Positions 25,974-33,583 of a stretch of 55,590 nucleotides of DNA are shown here, piece by piece. Each line of letters starts with the position of its first letter. Position 1 is the first letter of the stretch. Where the stretch lies: NCBI GenBank assembly GCA_017881185.1, contig JADGRE010000009.1, forward strand, positions 1-55,590, given 5' to 3'. The notes under the pieces were generated by a model. That model did not search any database. It was not told where the DNA came from and saw only the letters and a list, made by a program, of their open reading frames with translations. The translations under genes were made by a program, and so were the position numbers. The stretch is from Pseudomonadota bacterium (GTDB lineage Bacteria; Myxococcota_A; Polyangia; Polyangiales; JAFGIB01).

Positions 25974-27548
25974 TCAGCCGCCCCCGGCAAGTGCAACGCT
26001 GGTGGCAACCGGACCGCGCGCCATGATCGCGTCGCGCGCCCATGCCAGCGGCGCCTGCGCAAGCACGCGCAGACCCGCGCCCTCGGGCACGAGGCCGAGC
26101 GCCGGGTAGAGCTCGTCGAGATCGGGAAACTTCGGCGCATTCAGATAGCGCGCGGCGGTCTCGCTGAACACCGGCACCCCGGCGATGGCATCCATGCGCG
26201 CGAGCAGATCGACGGCGCGGTAGTAGCGCAGGATCTCTTTGGGTTCGGCGCTCAGCTGCGCGAGCACGTCGAACAGTGACACCTTGCCTTGCGTACGGCG
26301 GCGCAGCTCGACGTCGGCGCTGAGCATCAGGATGGCGCCGCCCCAGTACACGCGCTTGTAGTTGTGAAGCACGGGCATGTTGCGCGTCTCGGCGGCGAGC
26401 GTGTCGATGGCTTCACGTCCGTACTGCGATCCGTCGTAGATGCTCTGCCAGGCGGCTTGCGCCGAAATGAGACCGGCGCGGGCGCGCGCGACCTCTTGCA
26501 GATAGGTCGCCATGCCTTCGGAGAGCCAGGCATCGTTGCGATCGACGTAGGGCAGCGTGAGGTGACAGAACTCGTGCACGGCCACCCAGTCGTCCCGCAG
26601 CGCCTGTTCGCTGACGTCGGCGGGCATGAAGAACGCGATCGACACGCCACCGCTGCGACCGGTGTCACCGAAGCCAAAGTGCATGCCTGGGCGAAAGACC
26701 GGCACGATGATGATCTGCGCGTGCGGCACAGGAAAGCGGCCGATCTGTGCGCCCACTGCGCTGCTGGCGGCCTGTAGCCAGCTGACGATCCATGGTCGCG
26801 TTTGCGCCGGCATGCCCTGCAATACCGCGACCTCGAGCAGCGCGCTCGGAGCCTGCACCTGCAACGCATCGAAGCGACCGAACACGACGTGGCCATCGAA
26901 CTGGAATGCGCTCGGGTCGAGCAGGTAGCTGTCACCTTCTTTGGGCCAGGCCACGCTGAGCTGCATGTCTTGCGGCAGCACGAAGCGCGCCGTGCCATGC
27001 AGCTCGCCGGCAGCCACGTGTGGGCGCCACAGGAACAATACGATGCTCGCGATCACGCTCGGGCCCGAGCGTGCGCCGAGCCACCAGCGATCGCCGTTGG
27101 TGGCGGCGACCATGTCGACCTCGTATGCGAGACAGGCGTCGTTCGGTGCGGCACGCAGATCGATGACGCCGTTCTTGACGGCCAGCGCGCGCGAGCCGGT
27201 GGGTGTCAGCAGACGCGCGCCGCTCATGTAGCGCGCGCTGTCGGCATCGCCAGCCACGAGCGCCGGCGGAGCTGCGCCGTGCAAACAAGCACGAGTGGCG
27301 ATGTGGGTGATGCCCGCGTCCAGCGTAAAGGTGTAATCGACACCGCCGAAGTGCGGCTGCGCGCGCGCGCCGGCCGCGAGCCTCGTCGCTGACGCCGGAG
27401 GCAGCACAGTCGACGGCGGGGCCGCATGACTCGCGCAAGCGATGGTCGTGAGCGCGAGCACCCACAGCGAGCAGCGCACGCCATGCACTCCAGTTGCGCC
27501 TGGTGCCCTGCGTGTTCCCCGTGCCAGTCGCCAGCGTTGTTGCATCAT
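25974..27548 (-). CDS. Secreted Peptidase-MA-like zinc metallopeptidase, coupled to MNIO genes
   Basis: 524 residues. A basic N-terminus and hydrophobic core (about 24-42, ending ACASHA) form a signal peptide or lipoprotein signal. The catalytic zinc motif is HEFCH at about 325-329 with a third ligand Glu in WLSEGMATYL 15 residues later, the gluzincin arrangement seen in the Peptidase MA-like superfamily. The first 300 residues are beta-rich and may bind substrate. The ATG overlaps the stop of the DUF2063 gene as ATGA, so it belongs to the MNIO operon. It could trim the modified peptide outside the cytoplasm (inference); an unrelated envelope role is the alternative. Confidence 0.78.
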   Translation of the reverse strand: MMQQRWRLARGTRRAPGATGVHGVRCSLWVLALTTIACASHAAPPSTVLPPASATRLAAGARAQPHFGGVDYTFTLDAGITHIATRACLHGAAPPALVAGDADSARYMSGARLLTPTGSRALAVKNGVIDLRAAPNDACLAYEVDMVAATNGDRWWLGARSGPSVIASIVLFLWRPHVAAGELHGTARFVLPQDMQLSVAWPKEGDSYLLDPSAFQFDGHVVFGRFDALQVQAPSALLEVAVLQGMPAQTRPWIVSWLQAASSAVGAQIGRFPVPHAQIIIVPVFRPGMHFGFGDTGRSGGVSIAFFMPADVSEQALRDDWVAVHEFCHLTLPYVDRNDAWLSEGMATYLQEVARARAGLISAQAAWQSIYDGSQYGREAIDTLAAETRNMPVLHNYKRVYWGGAILMLSADVELRRRTQGKVSLFDVLAQLSAEPKEILRYYRAVDLLARMDAIAGVPVFSETAARYLNAPKFPDLDELYPALGLVPEGAGLRVLAQAPLAWARDAIMARGPVATSVALAGGG

Positions 27549-28294
27549 CGAGCGCCGAGTGAGCCCAAGATGATGCCCTTCTCGATGAAATCGGCAAGCA
27601 CCGTGCACAGCCCGTCGACGAACGTGGCGTCGACGGGAAGCCCGTGCGCTTGGCCCACACGCTGCACGGCCTGCGTGACGCTTACCCCGCCCGCTTGCCA
27701 CAGGCAGAGCAGATCGTAGCTCAGGCGGTTGAGTCGCCACGGCTGCACCATGCGGTCGTCGGCTGGCCGATGTACCGCCAGAAAGCATGGCTCGGCTGTA
27801 TAGCCGCCGTCAGCTGCAGGCTGCGTGTGCACGACGTGCCCGAGCGCCAAGAGACGCAAGGCCGGAGACAGCACAGGCGGCCTGTCGAAGGCGAGCTCCA
27901 CCACCTCCGGGTGATTGCGGTCATCGAGATCAGCGACCTCCCAGACGGCCACCTCGTACAGACACAGATCCGGCAGATACGCCGGCAGCGACGCATCCGC
28001 TTTCCACCACGGCGCCACCGTGCGACCGAAGTGGCAGGCCACCTCGCGAAACAGACGCGTACGCGGCGGCACTTGTTCCAGGTAGCGATCCAGCGTTTGC
28101 GTCACTGCTTGTTGGCCTGCCACGCGACAGCTGCGTCGCAGGCCGAGCTCCACCTCGTCGCGCAAGCGCGTGCGCACCATCTCGCGGTACACGAGCCAAC
28201 CGCGACGATCGCCCAGCTGCGCGAGCGCCTGCTGGGGCGGCTCGCTGCGCAAACACACGGCTTGCGCGTTGCGCTGTTGATCGACTAAGCCCAT
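27545..28294 (-). CDS. DUF2063/HvfC-like partner protein of the MNIO enzyme
   Basis: 249 residues. The N-terminal 110 residues follow the DUF2063 pattern: WLVYREMVRTRLRDEVE, a helix, YLEQVPPRTRLFREV, then LPDLCLYEVAVWEV. DUF2063 proteins sit beside DUF692 enzymes in bufferin and similar operons and serve as partner or recognition proteins. The C-terminal 130 residues contain a beta-rich segment and a helical tail and diverge from the standard form. The ATG at 28292-28294 has GGGAG 5 bases upstream and overlaps the end of the MNIO gene by 10 bases. Confidence 0.75.
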   Translation of the reverse strand: MGLVDQQRNAQAVCLRSEPPQQALAQLGDRRGWLVYREMVRTRLRDEVELGLRRSCRVAGQQAVTQTLDRYLEQVPPRTRLFREVACHFGRTVAPWWKADASLPAYLPDLCLYEVAVWEVADLDDRNHPEVVELAFDRPPVLSPALRLLALGHVVHTQPAADGGYTAEPCFLAVHRPADDRMVQPWRLNRLSYDLLCLWQAGGVSVTQAVQRVGQAHGLPVDATFVDGLCTVLADFIEKGIILGSLGAR

Positions 28295-29121
28295 GACACT
28301 CCCGTCGCCCGCTGGTAGATCTCGTCCAGGCGACGCAGCTCAGCGTGCAGCTGCTCCCAGCTCGGGATGTTCTGATCGCGCTCCAAGAGCACGGGCACCT
28401 CGCCCGCGTGGCGCAGCGTGTGCTCCAGCAAGTCGTAGACCTCTTGGCGCACGGCGTCGCCGTGCGTGTCGATGACCAGGCCATCGGGCCTCGTGAAGTG
28501 ACCGGCGACGTGAATCTGCACGACGCGTTCCCGCGGGATGCTGCTGATGTACTTGCGCGGATCGAAGCCGTGGTTCTTGGCGTTCACGTACACGTTGTTT
28601 ACGTCGAGCAGGAGCTTGGCGTCGGAGCGTTCGAGCACCTCGAGCAGGAACTGCAGCTCGCTCATGCGTGGAGTGCCCAGGTGCGCATAGAAGCTGATGT
28701 TCTCGATGGCGACAGGCAACTCCAAGCTGTCGCGCAGCTCGCGAATGCGTGCGCACGCGGTGTCGATCGCCTGCTCATCGAAGGGCAGCGGCAGTAGATC
28801 GTGAAGCATCACGCCGTCGGTGCCCGAGAAGCACAGATGCTCGCTATGCCAGGGCACCTGCAGCTCGTGCAGCAGAGCGCGCAGCGGACGCGTGTAGCCG
28901 GCCTCGGGCGGTTCGACCGCGCCCACACCCAAGGTCAGCCCATGCGTGACGATCGGCCAGCGCTCAGCCGCGCGCTCGAGCATCGTACGGAAATACCCAC
29001 CGCGACTGACGTAGTTCTCGGGATGGATCTCGACCCAGCGGACTTCGGGTGCGTCGCTTGTGAACAGGGCTTCGGCCAGCGCTCTGCGCAAGCCGATTCC
29101 GACGCCGCGCACGGTCTGCAT
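28285..29121 (-). CDS. DUF692/MNIO multinuclear iron oxidase (BufB/HvfB/MbnB-like)
   Basis: 278 residues, the usual size. The TIM-barrel family motifs are all present: VEIHPENY (about 30-37), HGLTLGVG (60-67), HSEHLCFSG (92-100), IENISFY (139-145), LLDVNNVYVNAKNHGF (171-186), HVAGH (204-208), IDTHGD (217-222) and LERDQNIP (246-253). These carry the His, Glu, Asp and Asn residues that hold the di- or tri-iron site in known members, which oxidise cysteines of ribosomal peptides. The ATG at 29119-29121 is chosen by family length; the upstream GTG lies inside a terminator. No strong ribosome site precedes the ATG. Confidence 0.9.
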   Translation of the reverse strand: MQTVRGVGIGLRRALAEALFTSDAPEVRWVEIHPENYVSRGGYFRTMLERAAERWPIVTHGLTLGVGAVEPPEAGYTRPLRALLHELQVPWHSEHLCFSGTDGVMLHDLLPLPFDEQAIDTACARIRELRDSLELPVAIENISFYAHLGTPRMSELQFLLEVLERSDAKLLLDVNNVYVNAKNHGFDPRKYISSIPRERVVQIHVAGHFTRPDGLVIDTHGDAVRQEVYDLLEHTLRHAGEVPVLLERDQNIPSWEQLHAELRRLDEIYQRATGVSWA

Positions 29122-29171
29122 GCCGGGAAGGTTGCCCCGCAAATGGGGCCCGGGCGAGGACAAAACGAGCA

Positions 29172-29221
29172 CAAAAAGAAGAGCCAGCGTGCTGTGCCGA
29201 AGCACAACGCGCTGGCTCTTC
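29172..29221 (-). terminator. Strong intrinsic terminator between precursor and MNIO genes
   Basis: Arms GAAGAGCCAGCG/CGCTGGCTCTTC at 29178-29189 and 29210-29221 match over 12 bases, with an inner TGTGC/GCACA stem. On the minus strand the hairpin is followed by TTTTTG. It lies 50 bases after the small precursor gene and before the MNIO gene, so MNIO should be transcribed only by read-through or from its own promoter. Confidence 0.88.
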
Positions 29222-29270
29222 GCAAGATTGGTTCGCCCTGAGCGAGCCGATCTGACGCGTTAGCGTCAGC

Positions 29271-29525
29271 TCAGCTGCAGGAGCCTTCCTTCTTGTTCGC
29301 GCCGCTGCACGATTGCTCGCTGGCGGGAGCGGCTGCCGGAGCAGCACCTTCAGCAGGAGCACCCTCAGCCGGGGCAGCCGCGGGAGCAGCCTCACCACCG
29401 GTCGTTGCAGCAGGCGCGCCTTCTTCGGCGGCCGGCGCTTCGGAGCTGCCGCACGCAGTGCCGAAGGCAGCGAGGCCAGCGGCGGTGGCAAGGATCAGCA
29501 GCTTGTTCTTGAGTCCCGTGTTCAT
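29271..29525 (-). CDS. Lipoprotein-like small peptide, candidate MNIO precursor
   Basis: 84 residues. The N-terminus has two lysines, a hydrophobic core and Cys25 in GTACGSS, consistent with a lipoprotein signal. An Ala/Pro/Glu-rich linker (26-70) follows, then a C-terminal core EQSCSGANKKEGSCS with Cys73 and Cys83. The shape (signal, linker, Cys-Asn-Cys tail) resembles bufferin-type metal-binding precursors, though it lacks the usual four-cysteine set. It is first in the operon, has the best ribosome site of the locus (GGAGGAGAG, 6 bases before ATG), and is followed by a strong terminator. That it is the MNIO substrate is inference from position and motif. Confidence 0.75.
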   Translation of the reverse strand: MNTGLKNKLLILATAAGLAAFGTACGSSEAPAAEEGAPAATTGGEAAPAAAPAEGAPAEGAAPAAAPASEQSCSGANKKEGSCS

Positions 29526-29992
29526 TTCGTCTCTCCTCCGGATGAGTTGCTCTTCACGTAACGAACAACCGCTTCTGGCACGTGGAGCGGTATCCCGTGC
29601 GTGCATGTCGGTGAAGCGTTCAGCGCAGCAACACTCATTCAGTGCGTGATGCACACTTGGTTCCGCAATCCTGTGAACTTCCCTGCCACCAGCGGCAAGC
29701 CGGTCCACAACAGGGCGCTACTCTGCCACAGTCCGAAATGGAATGGGAGATCATCTGTTCCGGCCACAAATTCCCGCGCGCCTTGGCGGCCCGACCCGTA
29801 CACACGTCGGCAGAAAGCCGGCCCAGGAAAGCCGTGCGGGAGCAATTTTCTGCTAAAAGCGCCCAATTCGCGGCAAAGCGTGAACTGACGCCGGGACCGG
29901 AACGTACCCGTTGCCGTGACCGAGGGTGTAAACTCGGTCCGCGCCGCGCTCGGCTGAGCCGCCGCAGCTCTTGGCTTTGGGGAACTTCCAGC
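29526..29992. other. Divergent intergenic region, about 470 bases
   Basis: It separates the precursor peptide gene (minus) from a lipoprotein gene (plus) and must hold both promoters. I see no convincing sigma-70 or sigma-54 pair. A GGAAC motif lies on the minus strand near 29663 without a clear -10 partner. No open frame here looks coding. Confidence 0.5.
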
Positions 29993-30856
29993 ATGCGAAC
30001 GCAGCGAGTGTGGCTCTTGGGGTTGGTCGGCCTGGCGCTGACCGGCGGCAACGGCTGCACCCTGATTTCGAACCTGGACCGTTTCAAGGAAGGCGATGGT
30101 GGCGCTGCAGATGCCGCGCCGGCCGACGGCGGCGGACCGGGCCTGGGCTGCAAGAACCAAGAGACGCTGTGCGTGCGGCTCATGGGCTTCAGCCCACACG
30201 TCAACGAGCTGGTCGACATCGATCTCGTCAGTGCCGACCACACGCTGCGGGCGCGCGCGATTCTCGACCCGCTCGGCGGGCTCGACGGCGACGTGGTCAT
30301 GCCGCTCGCCATCCCGGCAAACGAAGTGCCCAAGACCGGCAAGAGCTCGCCGCTGCACCTCGAGATCTGGGCCGACAAGAGCGAAGACCGCAAGTACACC
30401 GCGGCGAAGGACCACGACTGGGTGGAGCCGTTGCCGGCGAGCGGCAACGATGTGTTCGTGCACAACTCCGCGTTCACCGATCTGCTGCCGCGACCGCGCG
30501 CCATCGGCAACGACTTCACCTTGCACCTGACGGGCTACGGCATCCACAAGGGCAAGGTCTTCGAGGTGATGGTGATCGAGCGGCAGTCGGGTCGCACGGT
30601 GGGGCTGTACCGCTTGCACCAGATTCCCGGCGACGCCATCGATCTGACCATCCCCGAGATCATCGACGACAGCGCCGGCGTGCTCTACCGAGTCGAGTAC
30701 TACGTCGACATCGATGGCAATGGCTTCTACAACGACGCCGAAGACCACTCCTGGGTGTTCGACAAGCTGGAGTCCACCAGCACCGGCCTGTCGTTGACGG
30801 CGAAGCACGACGTGCCGCAGCTGCCGCTCACCTACCAGTTCAAGTTCGAGAAGTGA
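29993..30856 (+). CDS. Lipoprotein of unknown function
   Basis: 287 residues. The signal (MRTQRVWLLGLVGLAL) ends at a Cys in GGNGCTL, so it is probably a lipoprotein. A Gly/Asp/Ala-rich linker is followed by a CKNQETLCVRL pair that may form a disulfide, then two beta-rich domains. Near the end DIDGNGFYNDAED resembles a calcium-binding EF-loop. Such proteins are common surface lipoproteins in Myxococcota, but I recognise no family. GGGGAA lies upstream of the ATG at 29993. It is divergent from the MNIO operon and convergent with the endopeptidase gene. Confidence 0.75.
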   Translation: MRTQRVWLLGLVGLALTGGNGCTLISNLDRFKEGDGGAADAAPADGGGPGLGCKNQETLCVRLMGFSPHVNELVDIDLVSADHTLRARAILDPLGGLDGDVVMPLAIPANEVPKTGKSSPLHLEIWADKSEDRKYTAAKDHDWVEPLPASGNDVFVHNSAFTDLLPRPRAIGNDFTLHLTGYGIHKGKVFEVMVIERQSGRTVGLYRLHQIPGDAIDLTIPEIIDDSAGVLYRVEYYVDIDGNGFYNDAEDHSWVFDKLESTSTGLSLTAKHDVPQLPLTYQFKFEK

Positions 30857-30872
30857 GAGCAGCCCGCCGCCA

Positions 30873-31997
30873 TCAGCGGCAATAAGCACGACCCGGGTGG
30901 GGGCGCTTGAGCCAGACCTCGCGCTCGTGCAGGAACTGCAGTACGCGGGCGTCCATGCGCCCGGCTTTGGCGCGGGCTTGTTTGGGCGTGGTGATGCGCT
31001 TGTGCGCCGCATCGTGCTCGGGCTTGGTGTAAGCGCTGGCGATCATGGGTGACAGCCCGAGCGCCTTGAGCGCATCGCGACGCCACGGATAGACCGGGGG
31101 GCTATCGAGGCAACCTGCGGCCATGTCTTGGGGCGTGCAGAACAAGCGCAGGTGCAAGTGATCGTCGTGCGGCGCTTCGGGTTGACAGGTGACGTCTGCA
31201 AACCGCTCGCGCACGGCCTTGGGCGCGTGGACCTTGTCGGCCTGCGCCAGGAGCATGCTGCGCACGTGCTCTACCATGAAGATGCGCTGCACGCTCTCGG
31301 GTGCGAGCTCGAGCAACGCTTGCACGAAGCGCCAGCTGCGCGGGGCATCGAGCTGCACGCGCTGATCGTCGCTCGCGATGCTGAGATCTTTGAAGTCCCA
31401 GCCCTTGCCCGTGGGATCGAGCGGCACGCCCACCGACGGGATGGGCACGCGCTTCTGGTCGAGCGTGTAGTAGAGGATGTCGGCGTCGCGGCCGTTCTGG
31501 TGGGAGCCGTGTTGGGCGATCGGCCCGCCGGCTTCTAGGCCGAGGTCGTTGACCACCAACACGCTGCCGGGCAGCTGCTGAGCGACACGCTCGGCGGCGC
31601 GGGCGATCAGCTGCACGAGTTCGATGCTGCCGAAGCGTGCCGCGTCGGGACGCTCGTGGTTGTGCACGAAGCCAGGGCCGCTATCGGGCAGCGCGATGCC
31701 ACCGACGAGCTTGCCGCTCGACGGGCCGCCGAGCGAGGTCGTGGCCGAGCCGGGCAACGCGAGCAGCTCGGCGAGCGGAGCTGGTGGCGGCATGGTTGCA
31801 GCTGACAACTGAAGCTTCGCGGCAGCGTCGGTCGGTGGTGTGCCTGCGTCATCGCCGGCAGTCGCTGCGGCGATGGGCGCAGTCGCGACCGCTGGCGCGC
31901 GGGCGGGTAGCGGGTTGGCCGGTTGCAGCGGTGGGCGGCGCGCGCCAGCGCAGGCGATCGCCAGCACCAACACGCCACACCACGACTTGCCGCGCAT
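30873..31997 (-). CDS. mepA: MepA-like penicillin-insensitive murein endopeptidase (M74)
   Basis: 374 residues. The M74 zinc-ligand motifs are GSHQNGRDADILYY near 180 and APHDDHLHLRLFC near 305, matching the HxxGxDxD and HDDHxH elements of MepA, an LD/DD-endopeptidase that cuts peptidoglycan crosslinks. The start ATG at 31995-31997 gives a lipoprotein-type signal (VLVLAIACAG) and a proline/alanine-rich linker of about 70 residues. The open frame continues upstream only from a TTG. It follows the gamma-carbonic-anhydrase-fold gene. Confidence 0.86.
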   Translation of the reverse strand: MRGKSWCGVLVLAIACAGARRPPLQPANPLPARAPAVATAPIAAATAGDDAGTPPTDAAAKLQLSAATMPPPAPLAELLALPGSATTSLGGPSSGKLVGGIALPDSGPGFVHNHERPDAARFGSIELVQLIARAAERVAQQLPGSVLVVNDLGLEAGGPIAQHGSHQNGRDADILYYTLDQKRVPIPSVGVPLDPTGKGWDFKDLSIASDDQRVQLDAPRSWRFVQALLELAPESVQRIFMVEHVRSMLLAQADKVHAPKAVRERFADVTCQPEAPHDDHLHLRLFCTPQDMAAGCLDSPPVYPWRRDALKALGLSPMIASAYTKPEHDAAHKRITTPKQARAKAGRMDARVLQFLHEREVWLKRPHPGRAYCR

Positions 31998-32074
31998 GCT
32001 TGCCAGTGTTTGCCGCGTGCTGCGGCAGCGCAACTCTTCGACACGCGCCCTGCCCCAGTGCGCTGACCGCGCGC

Positions 32075-32611
<537 letters not shown>

Positions 32612-32748
32612 GGTGTTTCCTCTCGCGCCGGCAGGCTCTCGGGGCGCAGGCCGGTGATTCTACATCGTCGCGGGTTTCAAGCAGCGCATGACCCACGGCA
32701 AGTGCCTGAACGCGGCCGACTTGGCAGCCTGCCAGATCTGTACTAGGT

Positions 32749-32757
32749 TGTAATACA
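32749..32757 (+). promoter_or_regulatory. Palindromic operator candidate TGTAATACA at RHH gene start
   Basis: TTGTAATACA ends on the A of the ATG at 32757. A promoter-like TTGGCA (32721-32726), 17 bases, TAGGTT (32744-32749) overlaps it and would place the transcript start at or near the ATG. The same word recurs three times at 33501-33560. Confidence 0.5.
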
Positions 32758-33371
32758 TGAGTCCCCGCGATCGCGAACGACACTACCGCAAGCGGCGCGC
32801 GCTGCGTGCGGCCGACCTCAAAGACCGGCTGATCCAGACGCGGGTGCCGGAGAGCCTAGAGAGCGCGCTCAAGGACGAAGCCCGCAAGCGCCGGCTGTCG
32901 GTGTCCCACCTGATTCGCAACGTGCTCGAAGACACCTTCCACTTGGTCGACAACGTGGTGTCCGAAGTCGACAACATCGTGCACGACTCCGTGGGCTTGG
33001 CGCGTCAGGTGCGCCGCGACGCCGAGCGCATTGCACTCGGCGCGCGCGCTGCCAGCGAACGCGGCCCGCAAGCGCGGGGTGCGGAGGCAGACGACGAGGC
33101 GAAAGCGGCGGCTCCGCAGCCAACGGCGGCGGCGCCCGTGCCCGTGCCCGAGAAGGCGAAGACTGCGGCGACGCCCGCCAAAGCGCGTGCCGCTGGCGCT
33201 GGCGCTCTCGAGCAGGTGATCGCGTGGAACAAAGTGGTGCTCAACACCGACGCGCTGTGCGCGAGCTGCGGCAAGGCGCTCGCGAAGGGCAGTGAGGCTC
33301 ACCTCGGTCTCTCGCAGGTCCCGGGGCCAACGCCGACGTGGCTGTGCCCGCAGTGCCTGGCCGAGCTGTAG
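32757..33371 (+). CDS. Ribbon-helix-helix DNA-binding protein with C-terminal zinc ribbon
   Basis: 204 residues. Residues 26-60 (IQTRVPESLESALKDEA, SVSHLIRNVLED) fit a ribbon-helix-helix DNA-binding domain. A phasin-like amphipathic segment follows (VDNVVSEVDNIVHD, about 64-95), then an Ala/Lys/Pro linker, then a zinc ribbon with Cys168, Cys171, Cys197 and Cys200. No ribosome site precedes the ATG, which suggests a leaderless message. A 9-base palindrome overlaps the start codon and recurs before the next gene, so it is likely to autoregulate and to control the UbiB-like gene. Family unnamed. Confidence 0.72.
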   Translation: MSPRDRERHYRKRRALRAADLKDRLIQTRVPESLESALKDEARKRRLSVSHLIRNVLEDTFHLVDNVVSEVDNIVHDSVGLARQVRRDAERIALGARAASERGPQARGAEADDEAKAAAPQPTAAAPVPVPEKAKTAATPAKARAAGAGALEQVIAWNKVVLNTDALCASCGKALAKGSEAHLGLSQVPGPTPTWLCPQCLAEL

Positions 33372-33500
33372 GCGAGAGCAGCAGCATGGTGGTGACCGGA
33401 TTGCGCCGTGCGGCGCAGCATGCGCGCATTTGCGCGCAGGGCCACGTACGTAAATATATGCAATTACTTATCTATTAGGAATTCGCGGCGAATCATACTT

Positions 33501-33560
33501 TGTAATACAACTTCTCTTGCAGCCTTCTCGATTCGCTTGTATTACATCGATTGTATTACG
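33501..33560 (+). promoter_or_regulatory. Cluster of three TGTAWTACA sites over the UbiB-like gene promoter
   Basis: Sites: TGTAATACA (33501-33509), TGTATTACA (33538-33546) and TGTATTACG (33552-33560). A promoter TTGCAG (33517-33522), 17 bases, TATTAC (33540-33545) has its -10 inside the middle site. The surrounding 33440-33560 is strikingly AT-rich for this genome and also contains the 13-base palindrome ATTCGC-G-GCGAAT (33481-33493). Confidence 0.6.
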
Positions 33561-33583
33561 CCGAAGGGCGAGGAGGACTGAAG

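Noticed and set aside
28285..29205. Longer MNIO protein starting at a GTG at 29205 with an apparent signal peptide.
   Set aside because: The extra 28 codons lie in the terminator hairpin and its T tract; DUF692 enzymes are cytoplasmic and normally about 280 residues.
29640..29680. GGAAC on the minus strand as an ECF-type promoter for the precursor peptide.
   Set aside because: No GTC/TCT-like -10 at 16-17 bases; a lone GGAAC is expected by chance.
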